DNA of 23,972 nucleotides from QHBQ01 sp038230695 (GTDB taxonomy: Bacteria > Chloroflexota > Chloroflexia > QHBQ01): assembly GCA_038230695.1 (NCBI GenBank), contig JBBRMT010000041.1:1-23972 (forward strand). Reading direction: 5' to 3'. The notes beneath the pieces are model-generated. The model worked only from the letters and a program-made list of their open reading frames with translations. It did not search any database and had not been told where the DNA came from. Shown here one piece after another: positions 15,758 to 23,753 of the stretch (position 1 is its first letter; each line of letters begins with the position of its first letter). Position numbers and translations under genes: made by a program.

Positions 15758-16852
15758 TTGTCTCTTAAAGTACAGGAAACCACACCCGCGCGGTCATCGC
15801 CCCCCACCGAGGCTAGCAGTTACGCTCTGCCCCCTGTAGAGAGTATTGCTGCCCCACCACCTTTGCCTGCCAACCGACCACTCGCCAACCTGCGTCGCCT
15901 GCCATTGCGTCCCCTATTGTTGGTGGTCGGCCTGCTACTGGCGGCCTGGTTTGCATACTACTTCTACCAAAACACCTTCGCTCTACCACTGCCCGACGTT
16001 CGCATCATGAATCAGGCCAGCTTCCAGTCGCGCCTGGCTTTCCCCCCTGAAGGCAACAACTTGATTGCCCAGCCAGTGGGTCTGGTGGTTGACAGCAAAG
16101 GCAACATCTACGTGGCTAACCGCGAGACTAACTCCGTGCGCGAGTTCGATCCTACTGGCAACGCAGTGGCGAATTGGCCGCTATTTAACGAGTTTAGCGA
16201 TAAGCAGGTAGCCACTATCGCCATCTACAACGACCATATTTATGCGCTGGACAAAGCCAGCGACCACATCAACGTCTACGACACAAGCGGCAAGTTGCTT
16301 ACGGTACACAACCAGGACGGCAAGCTGCCTTTCTCCTCCCCAAACGGCTTCTGTCTGGATGATGCGGGCAATATCTACATCGCCTCCACCGCTGGCAATG
16401 CAGTGGTCAAGATAGATGATCAAGACCATCTACTCGGTGTGATCGGCAGCAAGAACCTGATCTCCAAGCAGCGCCAACTGGATCAGCCCTTCGCCTGCGC
16501 GATCAGCAGCGATGGCTCGATCTACGCAGTTAACATCAGCGGTATAATCCAGAAGTACGATAAGGATGGCAACTACGTTCACTCTCTGCCTACTCACTGG
16601 CTGGGTACTACAGTGGCCGATGGCATCCGCATGACTGCTGATCGCCCTCATCATCGCATCTATATCGGCGACTCCGGCGACGATATACTGATCATGATTG
16701 ATACCAGCACCGACGCGATTAGCGCCTATGGTTCGGCGGGACACGACCCCGGCCACTTTACCCATATCGCTGCGGTTGCCGTCAACGCCAATGGCGATGT
16801 CTATACCGTCGAGGCCGAGGAGCGTCGCATCCAGGTTTTCAATCGCCCTTAG
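15758..16852 (+). CDS. Membrane-anchored stand-alone NHL propeller protein
   Basis: 364 residues from TTG 15758. A Pro/Ser-rich cytoplasmic tail (~1-45) is followed by one membrane helix (RPLLLVVGLLLAAWFAYYFY, near residues 50-70) and then six NHL blades to the end, such as GNIYVANRE, GNIYIASTA, GSIYAVN and GDVYTVEAE. There is no enzyme domain. The propeller resembles that of the downstream GT-C protein blade by blade, including the closing QVFNRP. Start: the frame extends to ATG 15674, but that codon overlaps the TATAAT box and cannot be in the transcript. GGAGG (15745-15749) lies eight bases before TTG 15758, so that start is preferred; ATG 15743 is possible. It probably scaffolds or recruits surface partners for the glycosylation enzymes (inference). 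Confidence 0.83.
   Translation: MSLKVQETTPARSSPPTEASSYALPPVESIAAPPPLPANRPLANLRRLPLRPLLLVVGLLLAAWFAYYFYQNTFALPLPDVRIMNQASFQSRLAFPPEGNNLIAQPVGLVVDSKGNIYVANRETNSVREFDPTGNAVANWPLFNEFSDKQVATIAIYNDHIYALDKASDHINVYDTSGKLLTVHNQDGKLPFSSPNGFCLDDAGNIYIASTAGNAVVKIDDQDHLLGVIGSKNLISKQRQLDQPFACAISSDGSIYAVNISGIIQKYDKDGNYVHSLPTHWLGTTVADGIRMTADRPHHRIYIGDSGDDILIMIDTSTDAISAYGSAGHDPGHFTHIAAVAVNANGDVYTVEAEERRIQVFNRP
16831..16845 (+). repeat. Shared 3' coding segment, copy 1
   Basis: The 15 bases CCAGGTTTTCAATCG occur here and at 19559-19573, in both cases encoding the last residues (QVFNR) before the stop. They mark DNA-level kinship of the two propellers. Confidence 0.7.
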
Positions 16853-16883
16853 CCATTTGCCCGCTGCTGGAAAGGTAGTATCC

Positions 16884-19580
16884 ATGCCCCGAGTGACCGC
16901 GCCGCTGCCCCCTCTAGGTGAAGTCGCCGCCCCCAGCCCAACCCTGCCCCATGATGGGGGAGGGCGCTTGCCGCTAGCCGACCCCGCCCGCCGCACCCTA
17001 TCGCCCATATTTTGGGAGCAAGTCGCGGTTTTCTTCATTACCCTGATTGTCTACGCCGTGTTCACCCCGCGCATGACTACCTACCTCAATCCGGTCAGCG
17101 GCGACGAGCCATATTACCTGATGACCGCCTACAGCATTATCCAGGACGGCGATATTAACGAGTGCAACAACTTCAGGCAGCACGATTTCGATAAGCTGTA
17201 CCCCGACTATGTGGTGAACGGTCAGCCGGTGCCGTCCGGTTGGGTTGGTTGGACTAGTACCCCATATCCCCTGCCGTTGCTTAATGCTACTATTCAGCCA
17301 TCGCGCAGTTGCAACCGCGACCCTAAGGCGACGGTTATCAGGGGCGGCCCTAATAGCGAACTGTACTCATTGCACGGGGTGGGCCTCAGCATTCTAATCA
17401 TCCCGGCCTTGGCGCTGGCGGGTAGGCTAGGGGTCGTTTTTTTCCTCAACATTCTGGGCGCATTGCTGGCCGCCAACATCTATCTGCTGGCCCGCGAGGG
17501 TACTGGCCGCCGCATCCCCTCTCTGCTCACCTGGCTGGCTTTCTCCTTCAGCGTTCCCCTGTTTGCCTATTCGTTCGTGGTTTTTACCGAGATGCCTGCG
17601 GCGCTGTTGCTCATCTATGCGCTGCGCCGCATTCGCCTATGGAACAACAACTGGGCGCAGATGCTGGGTATTGGCTTCTGCATCGGCTTCCTACCCTCGC
17701 TGCACTACCGCTACCTTACTCTTAGCGTAGTGCTATTCGCCTACTATGTCTACCAAACCTACCGTGACCGCGCCAGCTTCCGTCTGCAACTGCCTGGTCA
17801 TATTATCGCTCTGATGATAATGGTGGGCGGCGCAATTTTGCTTTTCGTCCGCGATCTAATCGTCTATCACCAACTGTTCCCTGGCTCCGAACTCTACCCT
17901 ACCACCGATATGCCGCTGGTTGGCGCGTTCGGCAACTTCATTGACCAGCAAGATGGCTTGTTCGTGGTAGCGCCGATAATGGTGCTGGTGATTGTCGGCA
18001 TTATCATGATGGCACGGCAGCAGGGCTGGCGTGGCGAATTGCTGTGGCTGGCGCTGCTGTTCATTCCCCACTTTGTGTTGGTCAGCGACTTCATCATCTG
18101 GTGGGGGTCGTGGGCGCCGCCTGCCCGCTACCTGGTATCCGCCTTGCCGCTGTTTGTGCTGCCCTTCGCCCTCGCCCTCGATCGCATTCGCCTGGTGTGG
18201 TACAAACTCATCTACGCCCTGCTGATGGTACCGACTGCGGCGATGCTGGTAGCCTACATCTATCAGCCGCAGTGGATGTATGCCCAGGGCCACAACCAGT
18301 TGTATGAGGAGGTAATCGCCCCCTTCCTCTCGCGTCAGACCAAGCTGCCGGTTGAAAACTTCAATCTGTCGAGGATACTGCCCGGCTTTACCGCTACCTA
18401 CTATAGCAACACCACGCTGAATTATATCCCCATGGTGCGTCAGGCGTGGCAGACCAGTGTCGCGGTGGTGGCGATTATTGTCGCGATCGTGCTGCTTAGT
18501 CTGGCAATATATTGGTGGCAACAGCGCAAGCCGCGCGGTTTTGTCTCGCTGACCGATGATGGACCGGCTTTGCAGTTCGCGCCGCCGCACGCACCACCGC
18601 TGCGCTGGCAAGTCACCCCCCGACGGCTGGCAGTTGGCGGTGGCTTGGTAGCTCTGGCGCTGCTGGTCTATATCGGTTATAATCTGGCCGCGCATGGTTC
18701 TGCGCCTACGGTGGCGGCTTCGAGCCAAACAGTCACTCAGCTACCTACCCCCACCGTGTTGCAGCCGCAATTGATCGTGCCAGCCGGGGCGCTATACCTG
18801 ATCCGACCCGAGGCGGTAGCAGTTGACGGGACGGGCAATATCTATATCGGCGATGGCGGCACGATGAGCATAAACAAGTTCGACTCTGCGGGGCATCGTC
18901 TCAGCGCCTGGCAAGTGGCGGGCGGGCCGAACGGCGATCAGAGTCGCAAGATCGCCGATATTGCCATCTACAAAGACCAACTCTTTGTCACCACGTCGCC
19001 CAACCGCGCAATCGAGGTTTACAGCACTGACGGCAAGCCGCTGGGCCAGCGTACCGCCAGTGGTAGCGATCAACTGTTGCAGCCTGATGGCCTCTGCCTC
19101 GATGCTAGCGGCAATCTGTACGTTGCCGACCAGGGCAGCCAGCGCATCCTCAAACTGGACAGCAACGACCACCTGGTAGCCACTATCGGCGCGAGTGATA
19201 CCCTCAGCGCGCAGCAGCGGCTGAATGGCCCGATTGATTGCGCGGTGGCTTCCGACGGCGCGATCTATGCCACCGACAGCCAGCAGCGAATACTAAAGTA
19301 CGGCGCGGATGGCGCATTTATCAAGCAGTGGCTGCTGCCGCTCAACGACAATGCCAGCAAGCGGCTTGCCCTCGATGGTGACCGCCTCTACATCAGCGAT
19401 GCTGGTTCCAACACGGTGATAGTTCTTAACCCAGTGGCGCAGACAATTCGCACCTATGGCGGCCCCGGCAATGACCCTGGCCTCTTCGCGGGGTTGACCG
19501 GCCTGGCTAGCGATGCCCAGGGTCGGATATACACGGTAGAGACAAACAACGCCTGGAGCCAGGTTTTCAATCGGCCATAA
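16884..19580 (+). CDS. GT-C-type membrane glycosyltransferase with NHL propeller
   Basis: 898 residues. The frame is open upstream into the previous gene, but the ATG at 16884, 31 bases after the previous stop with a weak AAAGG site, is the sensible start. Residues ~10-35 are encoded by a GC-rich palindromic repeat. The first helix lies near 43-60. The outer loop VSGDEPYYLM holds Asp74-Glu75, in the position of the GT-C catalytic acid. A helical bundle runs to ~545, followed by a basic cytoplasmic loop, a last helix near 582-602 and six NHL blades (~635-898). The long loop after the GDE motif (~75-135) with Cys residues suggests an acceptor- or donor-binding loop. It ends QVFNRP like the stand-alone propeller. 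It is probably co-transcribed with the GT2 and second GT-C genes. Specific activity is unknown. Confidence 0.88.
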   Translation: MPRVTAPLPPLGEVAAPSPTLPHDGGGRLPLADPARRTLSPIFWEQVAVFFITLIVYAVFTPRMTTYLNPVSGDEPYYLMTAYSIIQDGDINECNNFRQHDFDKLYPDYVVNGQPVPSGWVGWTSTPYPLPLLNATIQPSRSCNRDPKATVIRGGPNSELYSLHGVGLSILIIPALALAGRLGVVFFLNILGALLAANIYLLAREGTGRRIPSLLTWLAFSFSVPLFAYSFVVFTEMPAALLLIYALRRIRLWNNNWAQMLGIGFCIGFLPSLHYRYLTLSVVLFAYYVYQTYRDRASFRLQLPGHIIALMIMVGGAILLFVRDLIVYHQLFPGSELYPTTDMPLVGAFGNFIDQQDGLFVVAPIMVLVIVGIIMMARQQGWRGELLWLALLFIPHFVLVSDFIIWWGSWAPPARYLVSALPLFVLPFALALDRIRLVWYKLIYALLMVPTAAMLVAYIYQPQWMYAQGHNQLYEEVIAPFLSRQTKLPVENFNLSRILPGFTATYYSNTTLNYIPMVRQAWQTSVAVVAIIVAIVLLSLAIYWWQQRKPRGFVSLTDDGPALQFAPPHAPPLRWQVTPRRLAVGGGLVALALLVYIGYNLAAHGSAPTVAASSQTVTQLPTPTVLQPQLIVPAGALYLIRPEAVAVDGTGNIYIGDGGTMSINKFDSAGHRLSAWQVAGGPNGDQSRKIADIAIYKDQLFVTTSPNRAIEVYSTDGKPLGQRTASGSDQLLQPDGLCLDASGNLYVADQGSQRILKLDSNDHLVATIGASDTLSAQQRLNGPIDCAVASDGAIYATDSQQRILKYGADGAFIKQWLLPLNDNASKRLALDGDRLYISDAGSNTVIVLNPVAQTIRTYGGPGNDPGLFAGLTGLASDAQGRIYTVETNNAWSQVFNRP
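16942..16964 (+). repeat. GC-rich palindromic repeat inside the GT-C start region
   Basis: Arms CCCTGCCCC (16942-16950) and GGGGGAGGG (16956-16964) flank ATGAT and pair with one mismatch. The surrounding DNA resembles the palindrome at 23754-23770, and the encoded PSPTLPHDGGG stretch is typical of repeats read as protein. Confidence 0.6.
19559..19573 (+). repeat. Shared 3' coding segment, copy 2
   Basis: Identical over 15 bases to 16831-16845 at the very end of the GT-C gene. Confidence 0.7.
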
Positions 19581-19619
19581 GCAAGCCAACCTTGCGCCTG
19601 CACAGAAAGGAAGGTGGGT

Positions 19620-20453
19620 TTGGTTTTCAGCAAAGCCCAGATCAGCGATCAGCCCAAGGTCATTGTGGTGATGCCCGCCTATAATGCTGCCCGCACTTTG
19701 GAGCAAACCTACGCCGATATACCCGCCGGGGTGGTCAACAAGGTCATCCTGGTTGACGACGTTAGCCAGGATGAGACGGTGGAGATCGCCCGCAAGCTCA
19801 ACCTCAAGGTCATTGTCCACATCCAGAATCGCGGCTATGGTGGCAATCAGAAGACCTGCTACATCGAGGCGCTCAAGGATGGCGCGGACGTGGTGGTGAT
19901 GCTGCACCCCGACAATCAGTACGATGCCACGCTGGTGCCGCAGATGATTGCCCCGATTATCGAAGGCCGCGCCGATATGGTGCTGGGGTCGCGGCTGCTA
20001 GGCGGAGGTGCGCTCAAGGGTGGGATGCCGATCTGGAAGTTTGTCAGCAACCGCTTCCTCACCATCTGCGAGAACTTTGCGCTACGCACTAATCTCAGCG
20101 AGGCCCATACCGGCTTCCGCGCCTACAGCCGCAAGCTATTGCAGACTATCCCCTTCCTGCTCAACTCCGACGATTTCGTTTTTGATAGTCAGGTTATTGC
20201 CGAGGCCCGCGCTTTCGGTTTTCGTATCACCGAAATCTCAGTTCCCACTCGCTACTTCAAGGAGGCATCGTCGGTCAACTTCCGTCGCAGCGTCACCTAC
20301 GGCCTCGCTACGCTGGGGGTAGCCCGTCGCTATTACCTGTGGCGCAAGGGCTGGCGCAAATATCCCCAGTTTACCAGGCGACTTGACCAGATCATCAGCC
20401 GCTATCACCTTGCCGACATTATCGGCGAAGAAGCAAACCGCTCCACTCCATAA
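19620..20453 (+). CDS. Family 2 glycosyltransferase, polyprenyl-phosphate-sugar synthase type
   Basis: 277 residues. The GT-A fold is indicated by VIVVMPAYNAARTLEQ at the N-terminus, VILVDDVSQDET (nucleotide-binding acids near 46-47), the metal-binding region MLHPDNQYD near 95-102, GSRLLGGG and TGFRAYSRK. It resembles the DPM1-like group that transfers a sugar from a nucleotide to polyprenyl phosphate on the cytoplasmic side. There is no C-terminal membrane region, so it is soluble or peripheral. GTG 19614 is only two bases from the AAGGA site, while TTG 19620 has an eight-base spacing, so TTG is preferred. It lies 39 bases after one GT-C gene and 17 bases before the other, which fits a role as maker of their lipid-linked sugar donor. 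That link is inference. Confidence 0.88.
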   Translation: MVFSKAQISDQPKVIVVMPAYNAARTLEQTYADIPAGVVNKVILVDDVSQDETVEIARKLNLKVIVHIQNRGYGGNQKTCYIEALKDGADVVVMLHPDNQYDATLVPQMIAPIIEGRADMVLGSRLLGGGALKGGMPIWKFVSNRFLTICENFALRTNLSEAHTGFRAYSRKLLQTIPFLLNSDDFVFDSQVIAEARAFGFRITEISVPTRYFKEASSVNFRRSVTYGLATLGVARRYYLWRKGWRKYPQFTRRLDQIISRYHLADIIGEEANRSTP

Positions 20454-20470
20454 GAGGCAAAACAAGATTC

Positions 20471-23257
20471 ATGTCCACCCCCCCGAATCCACCGCAGCGG
20501 CCACTGCGTACCCGCCGCTCTGCGCCAGTCGAGGCTGTTGCCGTTGACGACGAGGGTCAGCTGATCGCCGCCGAGCCGCCCGCTGCTGAACGCCTGCCTG
20601 ACGCGACTGAACCTGCTCCGAACGCCGCGCCAACTGCTGTGCCGCTGCGCCGTGTGCGTCGTCTGCCGGTAAGGAATATCACCACGCTGCCTCCCGAAGC
20701 CGGTCAGCCTGCTGTCGCGCTGGATGAGTCGAAGGCGGAGTCTGCTCCAGCGTTGCCGCGCTCATGGATGGATCGGGTACTGGCCCGCCCCGACCTGTTG
20801 CTGCTGGCCGCCATCGTCTTTTTTGCGCTTGCTATACGTCTCTACAATCTGGGCAGTTTCCCCGACACCTTCAGTGCGGACGAATCCGACAACACCGAGG
20901 ATGCCCTGCGTATTATCCACGGGATGCCCCCGCAGAACGGCTTCTTCGGCTTCGACTGGAAGCCGCAGCCTGCCTTCAGCGTCTACCTCCTAAGCTTCTT
21001 TCTGCGCGTGCTTGGCCCCAGCATATTCGCTGCCCGCCTGCCCAGCGTCCTGATCAGCGTAGCCGCACTTGTCCCCTTCTACTTCCTGCTCCGCCGTCAG
21101 TTCTCGCTGGTTGCCGCGCTGCTTGGCACCTTCCTGCTTGCCACCAACCTCTGGTATCTCAACTTTTCGCGTAGCGCCTGGGAGAATGTGCAAATCGCCT
21201 TCAATATGTTGATGACGATGCTATTCCTGCTTTTCGCCCTCGATGGCCTACGCAAGAAGTCCACCCCTAAATGGCGCATCTGGCTCTGCTTCGCCGCTAC
21301 TGGATTCTTTTGCGCCCTCGGCCTCTATGGCTACTTCAGCGGGCGGGCTATCATCCTGGCTGTAGTCGCCTATTTCCCGCTGGCATTCTGGTTCTATCGG
21401 CGGCGATGGCGTTGGGTACTGGCGGGCTACCTGCTGATTGGCACAGTGGCGATTATCCTGCTTCTGCCGCAACTAGTTTACACCTTGCAGCCGGATCATT
21501 GGACATTCTTCAACCGTCGTAGCGATACCGTGCTGCTGTTCAATACTGCGGAATACAAAACCAACCCGCTCGGCACGCTTATGAGCCAGATCGGCGTTAA
21601 CATTCGCGGTATCTGGTTCCCCATTACTCGCACATTTATCGGCTACTATACGCCCAGCCGCTACGTGCCTTCCGGTTCGCCGCTGCTCGACCCCATCACT
21701 GGCTTGCTGGTTTTCATTGGCTTCATCCTCAGCTTCGCCCTGGCAAAGTTGCGCCGCCGCCCCGAAACCTATTTGTGGTGGGTGATGCTGCTAATCTGTT
21801 GGGCCTTCACCGAGGTGATAACCACAACTACCCCCGATGGCGCACGCGGAATAGGCTGGCTGCCCGCCCTGATCTACTTTGCCACCATAACGATTGAGGC
21901 AGGGGTGTTGTTTGCGGCACGGCTACGCGCCCAACGCTGGCTGCCAGTGGCTCTCGCTGTGGCAGTCACCCTAATCGTCGGCTTCAACAACATAAACAGC
22001 TATGTTTACTGGCAGAGCCTGTCTACTACCCGTTATGTTCGCGCCCCCTATATCGCCAACTGCGAGTTCACTAGCTGGGCAGCGTTGGTGATTGACCGCG
22101 CCGACAAGAAAATGCAAGGCTTTGCGGTTAGCGACTGGCTGGGCGGCCATCCTCACCCGCAGGGCTTTGCGGTGCTGCCATGCGGAACCAACACCGATGC
22201 TTCCAGCGGGCCATCCGCCACCCCTGGCAGCACTTCAGTTGGTGGTGGCAGCATCAACCCGCCGGTCGCTACCTTCATCCCGCCCAGCACAACTCGTAGC
22301 CAATGGCTGCCGCCCCTCGCAGTTATCGGCAAGAACGCGCCCCCCACCAAAGGTCAGCTAATCGAACCTCGCGCTGTGGCGGCGGATCAGGCGGGCAATG
22401 TCTACGTGGCCGATAGCGCAGCCAACGCGCAGACCATCACCAAGTTTGACTCCACTGGCAAGTTCCTGCTTACCTGGGGCGGCAAGGGCGGCGCAAGCGA
22501 CAACGATAAGTTCGAGGGCTTGTGGGCGGTTGCCATAGACAAAGCAGGCGAGGTGCTGACTCTGGATCAGACCGACTACTGGGTGCGTGTCTTCGACCAG
22601 AGCGGCAAGTTCATCCGCAAATGGGGCGGCCCGGATACACGAATGTACCACCCACGGGCGATGAGCATAGATGCCAACGATAATGTCTATATCGCCGACA
22701 GCGGTAGCAAGCGCATCCTGCGCTACACCACGCAGGGCCGCTTGCTGCAAGAGTTGGCCGATCCAGCGGCAGGCATCGCCCTCAGCGAACAGGTGGTCGA
22801 GCCGGGCGGGGTAGCTGGCACGCAGGATGGAGGTTTCTTCGTGGCCGATTCGAGCGCCGCCCTGATCCGCCGCTACAACAGCGTGGGTCAGCAGCAGAAT
22901 AGCTGGAGCTTTACTTCGTTGGCCTCGGCCAATGGTCCGCGCCTGGCGGTCGCCCCCGACGGTAGCCTCTACGTTACCGCTGTCAACCTCTGCGCCATCA
23001 TCCACTACGATACCAATGGCATCGCCAAGAATGAGGCGGGCAACTGCGCCAGTAAGGACTACCTCAGCCAGCCCAGCGGCCTGACCATCGCCAATGGCAA
23101 ACTCTACGTTACCGATCTCGATCAGAAGGCAGTGGTGGTATTTGCCCTCACCCCCGCTACAACCCCGGCTGCGCCCCTCGTGCCTGCTACTGTCGCGCCC
23201 ACCACGCCAACAACTGCAACTAGCGCCGTGACTGGCACGAATACACCGAAACCGTAG
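20471..23257 (+). CDS. GT-C-type membrane glycosyltransferase with NHL propeller and Thr/Pro-rich tail
   Basis: 928 residues. A Pro/Arg-rich cytoplasmic N-terminus (~1-105) precedes the first helix (DLLLLAAIVFFALAIRLYNLG). The outer loop FSADESDNTEDAL has Asp137-Glu138 in the GT-C catalytic position, followed by the DWKPQPAFSVYLLSFF region and further helices to ~515. A soluble segment with Cys residues and a Gly/Ser/Thr/Pro linker leads to six NHL blades (~613-893), for example GNVYVADS and DNVYIADSG. The last ~35 residues are Thr/Pro/Ala-rich, a feature the other propellers lack. The ATG at 20471 is 17 bases after the GT2 stop; the nearest GAGG is 13 bases upstream, so initiation may rely on coupling. 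It is closest in layout to the PMT/ArnT class of transferases; sugar and acceptor are unknown. Confidence 0.88.
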   Translation: MSTPPNPPQRPLRTRRSAPVEAVAVDDEGQLIAAEPPAAERLPDATEPAPNAAPTAVPLRRVRRLPVRNITTLPPEAGQPAVALDESKAESAPALPRSWMDRVLARPDLLLLAAIVFFALAIRLYNLGSFPDTFSADESDNTEDALRIIHGMPPQNGFFGFDWKPQPAFSVYLLSFFLRVLGPSIFAARLPSVLISVAALVPFYFLLRRQFSLVAALLGTFLLATNLWYLNFSRSAWENVQIAFNMLMTMLFLLFALDGLRKKSTPKWRIWLCFAATGFFCALGLYGYFSGRAIILAVVAYFPLAFWFYRRRWRWVLAGYLLIGTVAIILLLPQLVYTLQPDHWTFFNRRSDTVLLFNTAEYKTNPLGTLMSQIGVNIRGIWFPITRTFIGYYTPSRYVPSGSPLLDPITGLLVFIGFILSFALAKLRRRPETYLWWVMLLICWAFTEVITTTTPDGARGIGWLPALIYFATITIEAGVLFAARLRAQRWLPVALAVAVTLIVGFNNINSYVYWQSLSTTRYVRAPYIANCEFTSWAALVIDRADKKMQGFAVSDWLGGHPHPQGFAVLPCGTNTDASSGPSATPGSTSVGGGSINPPVATFIPPSTTRSQWLPPLAVIGKNAPPTKGQLIEPRAVAADQAGNVYVADSAANAQTITKFDSTGKFLLTWGGKGGASDNDKFEGLWAVAIDKAGEVLTLDQTDYWVRVFDQSGKFIRKWGGPDTRMYHPRAMSIDANDNVYIADSGSKRILRYTTQGRLLQELADPAAGIALSEQVVEPGGVAGTQDGGFFVADSSAALIRRYNSVGQQQNSWSFTSLASANGPRLAVAPDGSLYVTAVNLCAIIHYDTNGIAKNEAGNCASKDYLSQPSGLTIANGKLYVTDLDQKAVVVFALTPATTPAAPLVPATVAPTTPTTATSAVTGTNTPKP

Positions 23258-23258
23258 G

Positions 23259-23305
23259 CCAGATCGAATTAGCACTCAGACTTGCCGAGCGCCAACTCGA
23301 TCTGG
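23259..23305 (+). promoter_or_regulatory. Inverted repeat spanning the FmdB-gene promoter
   Basis: Perfect 9-base arms CCAGATCGA (23259-23267) and TCGATCTGG (23297-23305) with a 29-base loop that contains the -35 box. The right arm abuts the -10 hexamer. It could be an operator pair or a hairpin at the end of the GT operon; no T-tract follows. Confidence 0.45.
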
Positions 23306-23311
23306 TACAAT
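23282..23311 (+). promoter_or_regulatory. Promoter of the FmdB-type gene
   Basis: TTGCCG (23282-23287), an 18-base spacer and TACAAT (23306-23311) with TGG directly before the -10. The predicted start near 23318 gives a leader of about 78 bases. Confidence 0.6.
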
Positions 23312-23348
23312 AGATGATGGCAGGTTACATCATTAGCCGTAATCTAGC

Positions 23349-23362
23349 TTCTGCCGTCTACC
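23349..23362 (-). repeat. Degenerate heptamer repeat, copy D
   Basis: TTCTGCC and GTCTACC are adjacent on the plus strand, equal to GGTAGAC and GGCAGAA on the minus strand. It lies in the leader of the FmdB-type gene. Confidence 0.4.
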
Positions 23363-23395
23363 CTTATGTTATCTATTGTATTGCGAGGTAAAGAT

Positions 23396-23737
23396 ATGCC
23401 GATATACGTATACAAATGTCCCCAATGCGGGCAGCAGTTCGACAAATTGCAGCCATTCAGCGCGGCCAATGTCTACCCATGTCCCAACTGCCAGACCGAG
23501 GCCAAGCGCCAGATCCAGGCAGCGGGTATCGTGTTCAAGGGATCGGGCTGGTACATCACCGACAGTCGCAAGGCCGATGAAGCCAGGCTCAACGCCGAAA
23601 CCCCCAGCAAGCCCGCCAGCGCAGTTGCTGCGCCAAGTGAGGGCGGCAGCACGGCTAGCAGCGAGGCTAGCACCGCGACTGCGCCTGCGACACCCGCCCC
23701 GACCGCCAGCATCGAGCCAAGCAGTAAGCCCGCATAG
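23396..23737 (+). CDS. FmdB-family zinc ribbon protein
   Basis: 113 residues. It starts MPIYVYKCPQCG, the usual opening of the FmdB/zinc-ribbon regulatory protein family, with two CxxC pairs (Cys8/Cys11 and CPNC near residues 29-32) binding one zinc, and the conserved GSGWYITDSR. The rest (~65-113) is Ala/Ser/Thr/Pro-rich and probably disordered. The family was named for a putative regulator of formamidase or amidase genes; direct function is uncertain. The ATG at 23396 has GAGG seven bases upstream and matches the family N-terminus, so the longer frame from 23366 is rejected. It has its own promoter and stands between the glycosylation operon and rsmE. Confidence 0.93.
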   Translation: MPIYVYKCPQCGQQFDKLQPFSAANVYPCPNCQTEAKRQIQAAGIVFKGSGWYITDSRKADEARLNAETPSKPASAVAAPSEGGSTASSEASTATAPATPAPTASIEPSSKPA

Positions 23738-23753
23738 CACGCTGTTACTTACT

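Noticed and set aside
16698..16883. N-terminal extension of the GT-C gene into the previous gene
   Set aside because: These 62 codons are the out-of-frame end of the propeller gene; the first sensible start is ATG 16884.
17856..18728. 290-codon minus-strand frame opposite a GT-C gene
   Set aside because: Gln/Arg/His-rich antisense of hydrophobic helices; typical shadow.
22358..23275. 305-codon minus-strand frame opposite the last propeller
   Set aside because: Antisense of NHL repeats with no start signal.
23366..23395. Ten-residue extension of the FmdB-type protein
   Set aside because: The family begins MPIYVYKC, and GAGG sits correctly before ATG 23396.
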